Positions 22,575 to 31,560 of a stretch of 64,000 bases of DNA are shown here, one piece after another. The translations under genes and the position numbers were made by a program. Under the pieces are notes generated by a model. It saw only the letters and a list, made by a program, of their open reading frames with translations. It was not told where the DNA came from and searched no databases. Positions within the stretch are counted from its first letter, which is position 1, and every line of letters begins with the position of its first letter. The stretch is from Acheta domesticus (lineage: Eukaryota; Arthropoda; Insecta; Orthoptera; Gryllidae), in assembly GCA_031308135.1 (NCBI GenBank), contig JAHLJT010000631.1, positions 150,285,425-150,349,424 on the forward strand, read 5' to 3'.

Positions 22575-23450
22575 ATAGCGAAGCAAATTTCTTAAAATAG
22601 AGATTTAAAGTTTTAATCTTCTCTAAATTAAAAGTATTTAGGATAAAAAAGTTAGGGAGCTATGGCTAATTCAAAAGTGTCTTTTTATATCGTTTTAATG
22701 TAATATTGACGATATTTGGACTGTGAATATTTGAACTTTATATCGTTTTAATGTAATATTGACGATATTTGGAATGTGGCCCACTGTTTAAGTCAAATAA
22801 ATAATGTTTGATATCATTAAATTGTTGTGAAATATTGTGGGCACCACCGCAGCTAAAAATACGTTGATAAAAATACCATTAAATATTTATTCGTTATTTT
22901 CTAAAAAGTAGCACAAAATGCAAACAATATGGTGTTTATGGGGTTTGTGGCACCCCTGAACTCATTTTAAAAATGGTTTTATTCGTGTCAATGTTATTCT
23001 TGCATCTGAAACTAACTTTTTTTGCTAAGCTTCTACAAATATATTCAATACAGCTTAATAGTGAATAAAGAAATCATATATAGCAGTGCGAAAGAAATGT
23101 GGGTCGTAAATAGTGATGGCACGTGGCGCAATTTTCGCCGATTGCAATGAAATAATTAAATTGTACGAAGGAAAGTTCTTAAAGTAGAAATTTTGAGCTC
23201 TAATTTTGTCTAAATTAAAAGTATTTTAGATAAACATTTACGGTTTTATAGTCAATTGAAAAGTGTCAACTTCTATGGTTTTAACGTAAAATTGGTCATA
23301 TTCGAGCTAACGTGGCACACTGAGTCAAATAAGAACTGGTTGATGATCATAAAATTTTTGCTGGGTAACGTGGGCACAACCTCAGCCACAAATCCGTTGG
23401 TAAAAATCATATTAAATATTATTTATTCGTTATTTTCTAAAATGTAGGTC
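22575..23450 (+). repeat. Diverged direct repeat, two units about 590 bp apart
   Basis: Two units, starting near 22575 and 23160, share TCTAAATTAAAAGTATTT, a following TCAA/TTCAAAAGTGTC region, GTTGATAAAAAT-type text and TTATTCGTTATTTTCTAAAA. The first unit also carries an internal duplication, with ATATCGTTTTAATGTAATAT at about 22687 and 22741. No coding sequence was found. Confidence 0.65.
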
Positions 23451-24255
23451 AACGCCGAAAGAAAGCCGTGTGTTCAAATTACCACTAAAATACGAGTAAA
23501 ATTATCAAAGGAAACTCAGATTATGAAAGAACGAGGAAAATTTCCTGCACTAGTAAATAAGTTCGATATGATCAATATTGAAAGAAAATTTGATAATCAA
23601 TTTTAACGTTCAAAGATTTACTAAGCTTTCATGCGCTAACTTGTTCCTTTTGATATAATTCGTTAAGGTTAATTTTTGAAGCAAAGGTTAAAAATCTGGA
23701 TGTATGCCAATTCTAACGGTAGTGACTCAAGAAAACGCACCCGGGGGAGGGTCATGATGTTTGCGATTAGGTGGTTGCAACCAATATATGAAGTATGTCA
23801 AGAAAGCATTGAATAATTGCGGAAATTAATAATTCTGTAAGAAGAAAATTGTCATTTCTTATTTCGCATTCAAGTAGACCAAGTAATTTATTTTTTATCC
23901 AGCTCATTTCGAAAACGAGCAACCAGCTTACAATTGTAGTGAAAGCTCAGTAACATTGAAGATCTGTACCAAGGAATATTATTTGGCGAATAGTTTAATT
24001 TATACCACCATTTTAAATTATCTAATCATTTGTCGTACGCTTGTGTGTGATCTATTATAACATTCCTTAGCAAAGCATCCTGGTCGAAAGAGGAAGAAAT
24101 GAATTCGACAAGCCTGAGAGTAGATTAAAGGTGAGAACGTCAGACAGCCAAGGTAACACCCACTCGTATCTGACGTTCAGGGTTCGCGACACCCGATCAC
24201 TAGAGTTGCTTTGTGCCGGGTGCATCGTGTATATGACGACGTGTTTCGTTTACGT
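23451..24255. other. AT-rich noncoding stretch
   Basis: No gene or element was recognised. A CACCCG...CGGGTG inverted repeat at 24190-24222 lies upstream of the next (TA)n tract. Confidence 0.45.
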
Positions 24256-24257
24256 TA

Positions 24258-24259
<2 letters not shown>

Positions 24260-24311
<52 letters not shown>
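24260..24311. repeat. (TA)n microsatellite
   Basis: About 52 bases of alternating TA, followed by TTCTTCCCTCC. Confidence 0.95.
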
Positions 24312-24313
<2 letters not shown>

Positions 24314-24874
24314 TTCCCTCCTAAATACCCGACATAGACTTGATGGGCGGATGCTCTTGCAGGCTTGTATTTCCTCCCAGGGCAATGGATTCTACAGTGG
24401 TAAGGAAATCAGTGAGGTAAATCAGGGGTGAATGAACACACACACACACACACAAATCAGTATAACAAAGTAGAATGTATTCTGAAACAATCTGTTTGAA
24501 TACACTTTCATTAATTGAACTACAAAACACAAACAAGAAATAGCAATAATACTCTTTTTTAAATTACTCGTCATCACTGAATTCATCATTACCTTAAATT
24601 TCCGTGCACGGATTGAAAATTAAATATTTTTGAATGACTAATACTACTATTTACAAGATGATCTCTAATGCAATATAAAAACAATTCTGTTGAAATTTAG
24701 ACATGATTTAACAGCATGTTGTCAAATTTTATTGATATGGTTTCAAATTCCACAAAAATGAAGAAAATCAAAGAAAAACATTTACATTTATCACAACGAA
24801 GAATAATATCCAATTCTCAAGACATTCGTTATTCTGGGCAATAAAATTACTAGTTTTCGCTTTGGAACAAGTCT
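24312..24874. other. AT-rich noncoding stretch with a short (CA)n
   Basis: A short (AC)n run lies at about 24437-24453. Nothing else was recognised. Confidence 0.5.
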
Positions 24875-26030
24875 ATTTCCTGTACTTTAACAGTCTCTGC
24901 TTTCTGAATTTTCACTATAGTTCGTCGCGGTACCACTTTGGCCTGCGGTTTGTGCGAACGGCGACCTCGGCGTCAAAATGCCCTCTCCCCTCTGACGTCC
25001 CGTAACTTTTCCGCAACTCTCGGCGCTCGCTCCGGACGACCTTGCGTTTTCTCGCGATCGCCTGCCCCTGGCATACGCGACGGCTTGTACTTGGCGCTCT
25101 GGAAGTGTCTCTAGGTCCTCGTCTTCTTCGGTTCCTCCTCACGTTCGACCCTCTTCTTCTTCCTGCTCCGGCTTCATCTTCTCGTTCCGGAAGTCTTCTT
25201 CTTCTTGAACAGGACACTTCTTCTTCCCGTTCCGGTTGTTTCCGCGCGATTAATTTGCTGTACGCCCGTGTGCGAAAAGTTCTCTGCACGATAGCAGTCT
25301 TGCGACCGCGAAAATAACTCAGTTCATGGGCGTCGCGCACTCGACTCACTTAACAATTGATCTGTATCTTTCTTCATAAGATTTTTCCTAGTTTCAATAC
25401 GTTCTTGCCTATTTAACAACGCACTATTCTCCTGACAAAAAAGGAACTCTTTTCAACTTCCCTTCTGTTAAAGACGAAACCCACTCAACAATTATTGCCG
25501 CTACTTCGGCCTCTTACAACTTGCACTAATTCTTCCTATCACATTAACGTCGTTATTTCGACCTACACAATAACTCTCTGTTACTCAACGGCTATTCTAA
25601 TTAACTTCGATCTGTACTGTTCAGTCCAGGCAAGAAGGTACTCCACAAAATTTCGAGCAAGAAGTGTATTCCACAACATCTCGAGCAAGAAGAACGAGTG
25701 GTCAGCGGACTGGCGTATTTATTTCGCCGCTCTCTCTTCGATGGGGGTGGGACGGACCTCGCCTCCCCTCTCCGGCTAACCGTATAACACGTCATTGCTA
25801 CGGACTTCGCACCGAGCGCTGCGCGATCTTGCCGGCATCTGGCTGCATTTCTATGCCACCGCCGTATTCTGCGCGTCATTCAAACTATTCTGGTGTCTTC
25901 AACAATGTTTTAGCGTTAATCACGGATATATAGTGACCGTACTTACCCTCGCCGGTTTCATGGGTGCACGTATCATAAATTTTGTGATTGTTTATTTGGG
26001 CACAGGGGTTCTTTGAGGGGGATACTTTAA
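24875..26030 (+). repeat. C-rich, G-poor segment
   Basis: A CpG-rich left part (about 24925-25340) is followed by C/T-biased AT-rich sequence. It resembles 30740-31550 in order of landmarks: CTTCTTCTT runs, a TACGCCC motif, and TGGGCGTCGC at 25326 and 31095. The 144-codon minus-strand frame is Arg/Glu-rich from polypyrimidine complement and has no domain. Confidence 0.4.
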
Positions 26031-26394
26031 TCACCATTATCTGAGTTCAAAGAATCTATCATCACAGAAACAGGATTTATTAAGAAAAAAAAATCTTCAC
26101 ATTAATAACATAATTTACATCATTGACCTGGTCGCAAATCCTTACTGAATACAGATTAAATGGTTTACACTATACAACTCCGACTACTCCTATCATCTTT
26201 ACATTTATTATTTCCATTTATGTAACCTCCATTTCTCTGAAAACTACATGCCATTCGTGAACCACTACACTGTTGCTCTCCTTACTACTCAGTGAGCATC
26301 CTGAACCGGCATCTTATACTCGATTACCCATCTATTCTTGTTCATAATTATTGTTACTTATCTGTCTTCCACTATCGTCGTCTTCCACGCGCTG

Positions 26395-26399
26395 CGACG
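26395..26399 (+). repeat. Left 5-bp target-site duplication (CGACG) of Transib
   Basis: Immediately precedes the left terminal CAC. Identical to 29364..29368. GC-rich 5-bp duplications of CGNCG form are a hallmark of Transib insertion. Confidence 0.95.
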
Positions 26400-26437
26400 C
26401 ACCGTGGGCCAGAAATGGCTCAAAGCTGGCCAAAAGT
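26400..26437 (+). repeat. Transib left terminal inverted repeat (RSS-like)
   Basis: Heptamer CACCGTG, then a 23-nt spacer and the nonamer-like CCAAAAGTC (26430..26438). It pairs with 29326..29363 at 29 of 38 positions. GGCCAG and CTGGCC inside form an inverted pair with 13 nt between. Confidence 0.93.
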
Positions 26438-26685
26438 CCAAAAACTAAAATTACACCCCTGGCGCTCAGACTTTGCCTATCGCGAGACTAATGTCCACCC
26501 CTTACGTAAACATAAACAGAAATTCAATGCACCGTCCTAGGCCTTCGGAACTGAGCTGGAAAGTTGGGTTCAGTTTACTTCTGGTTTCTGTCGTGACGAG
26601 TGTGTTACAGAAAGCTCTTTTTGGTGCAACTAGTGCTCAGCAACTTTGCAAGATATCGATCTGCTCAATACCTCAGTTTGTAGAG

Positions 26686-27110
26686 GTAGGTATTCTTATT
26701 ATCTAGTAAAAACCATTTCCTTTTTTGTGAATAATTTTTTAAGATATTGTTATAAATAATAATTTGCGCACTTGGGTTGTAAAATAGAGAGAACATTATT
26801 TTCTTCTAGACTTTTAGTTGTTACTTTCGCTTACTTCCGGTTTGAGACAAATTGTTATAAGTTATATAAAGTGTGAAGAAAATGACCCTGTAAATAGATT
26901 ACAGCACATTACAGCGTTTTGTGAAGTATTCGCATTTGAATTTCTTTCCGCGTAGATTGAAATCGGTACTGCGTATTACGCCTTCATCGAAGAATACAAT
27001 GAAGTTATAATATGCAGTACTATGTTACTTCCTCGCGTATGTTAAGAAAGTAAACAACACTTTTAAGGCTGCTAGATGATTTGTATTACATAACACACAT
27101 TTCTTTTTAG
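26686..27110 (+). other. Possible intron in the Transib leader
   Basis: A good acceptor (TTCTTTTTAG) ends exactly before 27111, and a donor-like GAG/GTAGGT lies at 26686. Removing 26686..27110 would place a 71-codon upstream frame in phase with the transposase. That upstream peptide does not look conserved, so a 5' UTR exon is likelier than coding. Only transcript data would settle it. Confidence 0.35.
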
Positions 27111-27125
27111 GTGAGTTTCTGCAAA

Positions 27126-29174
27126 ATGCTGAAAAAAGATGTGTGTGAAATGCTGTTCGAAGCTCCCGGTCGCCGTGACGCCAAAATACAGCATGTAATT
27201 AGTCGTCTTTGCCAATGTACTGATACTTCAAAAATATCAAATGAACTATTGGTAAGACAACGCCAAACAATATATAATTTTTGTAACAAAGCGTTTTCCA
27301 AATGGGATAAATGTATTAGAAAAAGGGATAAGTTTTTAAAAGAAAATTCTGCATGGTTGAATGAAATATTTATTTTTCCATCTGAAGTTACTGCACCTCA
27401 AGATCTCGAAGATTTTTCAAATATAGGACGCCCTTCGACATCATTTGAATCATCTAGTGAAAGAACCAAAAGAAGGAAAACAGAAACACTTCGCGAGACC
27501 CATTCTTCACCCATGCTGACGTACGCCGCCCAAATGCGCCTGCGCTCCGAAGGGGCAAAAGATGCAGCTCATTTATTGAAGGAAGCCTTAAAAACTCCAA
27601 CCCGGGCCACAAAAATAAGGCGTGTGTGGCAGTCAAAGAACAGAGATTCTATTCAGACAGCTAGTGCCAATGAAGCATTATCTTTAATGGTCGACGCCCA
27701 GCTCAGTAAGCATCAATACCACGTTGTTCGAGATTGGTTCAAGGGGAGGGGAGCCACAATGTGCCCCACATATAACGAAGTAAGGGCTGCTAAGGAACAA
27801 TGCTATCCGCCGAAAGCATCACTTCACATCACGGAACTTGATGCTGAAGTAAATCTGCAGAGTCTACTCGACCATACGGTTTCTCGTATTATTTCCGCCC
27901 ACCAAATTTCTTTCGGCGCTCACCTCAATTCTGACACGAAGATTACTTTGATAAGTAAGTGGGGTTTTGACGGCAGCACTGGACACAGTGAGTACAAACA
28001 GAAGTTCGAAACAGGAGACGATCTCAGTGATGCAGACATGTTTATTACCTGTTTTGTACCAATTCAACTTTCAGTCACTTCATCAGAAACAAAAACTGTT
28101 TTATGGCAAAATCCTCAACCTTCATCGACTCGTTATTGCAGACCGATTAAGCTACAGTTTAGAAAAGAAACTGCTCAGCTAATTAAACATGAAGAACAAT
28201 TAATGCAAAATCAAATTAACCAACTTAAGCCCACTCTTGTTTCGATTGACGACCATCAGTGTTATTGTTTCCACGACATGTTTCTAACTATGGTGGACGG
28301 AAAGGTCTGTAGTACTCTGACAACAACTTCAATGCAGACATGTTATATCTGCAAAGCAACGCCTAAGGAAATGAACGATTTAGATGCAGCTCTAAAAAAG
28401 TCTGTATCCTCAGAAAATCTTCAGTTTGGTCTCTCTACTCTACATGCGTGGATACAATTTTTTGAATATTTTCTTCATCTATCATATCGTTCCGACATCA
28501 AAAAATGGCAAATTCGCAGTGATACAGACAAGACACAAGCAGAAGAGAAGAAAAAAGAAATTCAAAAGAAATTTAGAGCCGAAATGGGTCTCCTGGTTGA
28601 CAAAGTAAAACCCGGTGGTAGCGGCACATCAAACGATGGAAATACAGCCAGGAGGTTCTTCCGCCAACCTGATATTTCCTCAAGAATTACTGGTGTTGAT
28701 CAGGAAGCGATTAGAAGATGTGCTGTAATTCTTCAGACATTGTCCTGTGGCAAGGAAATAGACGAGAAATCATTTCGAACGTATGCATTAGAAACTGCTC
28801 GTTTGCTTGTACAAAAATATCCTTGGTACTACTTACCAGTAACAGTTCACAAGGTATTACTACATGGAGCAGAAATTATCAAAGAAGCTATTGTTCCAAT
28901 AGGACAACTGTCAGAAGAAGCCCTGGAAGCTCTTCACAAACAAATAAAATGCAATAGGCAAAAGTACACAAGAAAATTCTCGAGGAAAGCAACAAATGAA
29001 GATCTCATTCATTCGCTGTTGGTGTCTTCTGATCCTTTAATTACAAGTTTACGTACATCCAGAAAAAAAAAGAATTCAAAAATTACTGATCAGGATGTAT
29101 TTACTCTCCTTGTCTCGAAAGATAAAGAAAGTGAAAGTTCAAGCAGCGAAGATGAAATAGAAGAAGTGCAGTAA
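27126..29174 (+). CDS. Transib transposase (RAG1-core superfamily), 682 aa
   Basis: This is a cut-and-paste DDE transposase expected to bind the element's RSS-like ends, nick next to the heptamer and form hairpins on the flanking DNA. Recognition rests on collinear agreement with the RAG1 core. The block ISKWGFDGSTGHSEY (Asp282) corresponds to the first catalytic Asp. MVDGK (Asp391) matches the second, just before CYIC (Cys406, Cys409). VHKVLLH (His575, His580) matches the paired zinc-ligand histidines. LSEEALEALHK (Glu597, Glu598 or Glu601) holds the catalytic Glu. The linking TVLWQNPQPSSTRYCRPIKL segment also aligns with RAG1. The tail is Ser/Glu-rich and acidic. No RING or other RAG1-specific N-terminal module is visible, and there is no RAG2-like partner in the element. 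I start at the first ATG (27126, CAAAATG context); the frame is open upstream to a GTG at 27111. No frameshift or stop interrupts it. Confidence 0.93.
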   Translation: MLKKDVCEMLFEAPGRRDAKIQHVISRLCQCTDTSKISNELLVRQRQTIYNFCNKAFSKWDKCIRKRDKFLKENSAWLNEIFIFPSEVTAPQDLEDFSNIGRPSTSFESSSERTKRRKTETLRETHSSPMLTYAAQMRLRSEGAKDAAHLLKEALKTPTRATKIRRVWQSKNRDSIQTASANEALSLMVDAQLSKHQYHVVRDWFKGRGATMCPTYNEVRAAKEQCYPPKASLHITELDAEVNLQSLLDHTVSRIISAHQISFGAHLNSDTKITLISKWGFDGSTGHSEYKQKFETGDDLSDADMFITCFVPIQLSVTSSETKTVLWQNPQPSSTRYCRPIKLQFRKETAQLIKHEEQLMQNQINQLKPTLVSIDDHQCYCFHDMFLTMVDGKVCSTLTTTSMQTCYICKATPKEMNDLDAALKKSVSSENLQFGLSTLHAWIQFFEYFLHLSYRSDIKKWQIRSDTDKTQAEEKKKEIQKKFRAEMGLLVDKVKPGGSGTSNDGNTARRFFRQPDISSRITGVDQEAIRRCAVILQTLSCGKEIDEKSFRTYALETARLLVQKYPWYYLPVTVHKVLLHGAEIIKEAIVPIGQLSEEALEALHKQIKCNRQKYTRKFSRKATNEDLIHSLLVSSDPLITSLRTSRKKKNSKITDQDVFTLLVSKDKESESSSSEDEIEEVQ

Positions 29175-29325
29175 AAAATCGCACAACATATCTCTGATTG
29201 CAAAAATGTAAATATTTATTTCTTTTCAATAATAGTTTATATTACTTATTTTTGTGTATTTCATTTACCATTTATTCAATTTCCAACCTTTCCTTCCCCC
29301 GGAAACGTGAGAATTTGGGTAGGGG

Positions 29326-29363
29326 AGTTTTGGCCAGGTTTCGGCTCTTCCTGGCCCAGTGTG
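29326..29363 (-). repeat. Transib right terminal inverted repeat (RSS-like)
   Basis: Read inward on the minus strand: heptamer CACACTG, a 23-nt spacer, then CCAAAACTC. It carries the same internal GGCCAG/CTGGCC pair as the left end. Confidence 0.93.
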
Positions 29364-29368
29364 CGACG
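29364..29368 (+). repeat. Right 5-bp target-site duplication (CGACG) of Transib
   Basis: Exact copy of 26395..26399, directly after the terminal GTG. Confidence 0.95.
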
Positions 29369-29942
29369 CCCCGATTCGTTGCCGAGAGGTGACCTTGGCG
29401 CCAACGATGTTCTGCTTGCCCACGTGTCGCCGGCGGCCCGTTCTCGTACACCGGCGTTGTCTCACCACAATCTCCTTCTCCACACGACGAATTTACTGTC
29501 TCAGCTCACACGGCTCCACCATGTTATCCCGCATTCGCACATCTACACCGACTACCACTGAACAGCATCGCCCACGTGTCCGTGCAATGTTCTCTTCTCT
29601 TGTCAAATTTCGTGATTATTCCTTCCAAACACGTTTACCACAATCCTTACTCGCAATCATCATTAAGTCTATCACAATTCTCCTTTCTTTAACACCAGCC
29701 GTCCCGATTATACTCGATTTATCCGTACATTGCCACCTCACTCTCTTGTCGCCATCACGCCTCCTACCTCTCTGCTCGCTGTTCGCTCCCCAACTACCGC
29801 GTCCGCGCGTCTGACCGACCAATCCCCCCCTTCCAGGCGCTCGTTCACGGCTCGGCCCGATTCATCCCGCAACGAATCATCAACTGCGCGCCACTTTTGA
29901 ACTTTGCGGTGTGCCTATTATTTACGTTTTGACCATACGGTC

Positions 29943-29958
<16 letters not shown>
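29369..29958 (+). repeat. C-rich segment continuing past Transib, with terminal hairpin
   Basis: C-rich, G-poor texture continues from 26280-26399 across the Transib insertion. It ends in TTTTGACC-ATAC-GGTCAAAA (29927..29946), an A-run and then (TA)n. The 151-codon frame has no domain. Confidence 0.45.

Positions 29959-29992
<34 letters not shown>
29958..29992. repeat. (TA)n microsatellite
   Basis: About 35 bases of alternating AT follow a run of A. Confidence 0.95.
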
Positions 29993-29993
<1 letters not shown>

Positions 29994-30739
29994 TTACATA
30001 CATACACACATACTAACACGCCCACCAGCCACATCAGCGATAGACAATCATGGTCGAATGAATGCTTGCTAGGCGAGCTTGTGATGTCAGGAAGCAGTAT
30101 CTGTCGGGTGCGAGAAAGGTCTGAACCTACGACACATATATCAACGAAAATGAATAGAAATGAAGGAGCATGAATATTCAGAATATTCAGAAAAAAACAC
30201 AAATGAAATATACAGTTTCACACAAGTCAATAAGAAATAGAGCTCTTAGGATGACATAAATTCTCTATTAACACCCAGAATCTTAGAAAGGTACCGTTTG
30301 CTTCGGCTGCCGTTTAAATAAATTAAATTAACTGAATTCTACAACTCTTGCAAGGGTTTACTGCACTCTCCGGTGCCCACAATTATTGACTTCGGGCTAC
30401 ACGCATATTACTGGTGGTACAAATTCTTAAACCACAAACGCAGAAATTCACCAGAAAACACAAAAAAGTAAATCAAATTATTTACACTTAAAATATTTTA
30501 TAATGACATGGTTTGATTTCTCCCCCCAATTGACAAATTATCTATACCAATTTTTACTGTAAAATTGTACAATACTTATTATCTCGAAACAAATCTAACA
30601 TAAAATACTTCACGATGCAAATTTGAATCTTTACAAGAATCTCATTCAGTTCTCTGCTCTCTCAATATGGGTTTTGAAGTTTCTGATGCGGAACTACACG
30701 CGAAACTGGCTGTAGCATCTTTCTTGCCTGCCCAAATCT
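29993..30739. other. AT-rich noncoding stretch
   Basis: No gene, RNA or terminal repeat was recognised. Confidence 0.5.
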
Positions 30740-31560
30740 TCGCACGAAGTTATTAACAGTTCCGTTACCTTACCGCCGCTCCTGGCTCACCGAAGTCGAC
30801 CTTGGCGACTTCCAACCCGTAACCGCCGCCTCGTCCCTGATGCTCCGTACTGCGTTGCGCGTCGCTCGACCGCTAGAACGACCAATTCCAGTTGTCTCGT
30901 CGTTACTACGCCCTTCGCTCGTACGCTTCTCCTCGCTCCACGCGTTCCGTTGCAACCACGCCCTTCTCATGAACACGGCCTTGTCCTCTCCCGGCTCCCT
31001 TCTTCTTCTTTCTTCTCCTCGTTCCCGGATCGAATTTATACGCCCCCGTGCTTCCAGTTTTTGCACGTTTCAACAATTACTTTGCGTAAATTAGTTGGGC
31101 GTCGCAACTGCTATTAATGTGCTGCAGTGCTAACCTGGCCACTCTCCACTATTCAACCTTTACGTAAACGAGCGAATTTTAACTATCGCCTCCACTCAAA
31201 TGTAAAACCCTATCCTCCACTAGCAAATTTCAGCTTTCATGAACAATGTTCTCCTCCACTTCGGCCGCTTTCTTTCCTCACAAACTGTGCAATACAATAA
31301 TGTTCCTCTCACCGCAGAATACTTCTCGCTTGCGAAGCTATTTCTGCTCACACCACTGAATTTAACAAAAACTTTCGCTCGCGACACCAGACTAGTAGAG
31401 ACTCGAACGTTCACGCCGCCAGATTAACAGAGAGATCCGGTCGAAGAATGTCACGATATTTATGTGCTGCTTGAGCCCTTGGAGGGGTTCTTTTCTCCTC
31501 TCGCAGGTTGACCATTAAAGAAATTCCTTCCAAGTCGCGCGTCGCTCTTGGGGCAACAGC
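30740..31560 (+). repeat. C-rich, G-poor segment
   Basis: It is similar in landmark order to 24875-26030 (see that entry), including GACCTTGGCG-type text near the left end and TGGGCGTCGC at about 31095. Frames of up to 98 codons have no domain. Confidence 0.4.

Larger units (their letters stand above)
26400..29363 (+). mobile_element. Complete Transib DNA transposon, 2964 bp
   Basis: The element is bounded by 38-bp terminal inverted repeats (26400..26437 and 29326..29363), identical at 29 of 38 positions. It is flanked by the perfect duplication CGACG and contains one uninterrupted transposase frame at 27126..29174. Termini start CACCGTG (left) and CACACTG (right); each differs by one base from the V(D)J recombination heptamer CACAGTG. 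At 23 bases beyond each heptamer lies CCAAAAGTC or CCAAAACTC, matching the RSS nonamer ACAAAAACC at six of nine positions. Each terminus also holds GGCCAG and CTGGCC as an internal inverted pair. The length is usual for the superfamily (about 3 kb). It interrupts a C-rich noncoding segment. An intact frame plus an exact duplication suggests a fairly recent, possibly still mobile copy. Confidence 0.95.

Noticed and set aside
24915..25349. 144-codon Arg/Glu-rich minus-strand frame
   Set aside because: Complement of a polypyrimidine-biased C-rich segment; no domain and no similar frame in sister segments.
26473..26706. Upstream Transib frame as the true N-terminus of the transposase
   Set aside because: It would be in phase after splicing, but the peptide begins just inside the terminal repeat and looks unlike a folded domain; the 27126 ATG fits the family better. 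Kept only as an open question.
27126..29174. A domesticated host RAG1-like gene rather than a transposon
   Set aside because: Matching terminal inverted repeats and an exact CGACG duplication show it is a mobile element copy.
29359..29814. 151-codon plus-strand frame starting at the Transib right end
   Set aside because: It runs from transposon into flanking noncoding DNA and shows only composition-driven residues.
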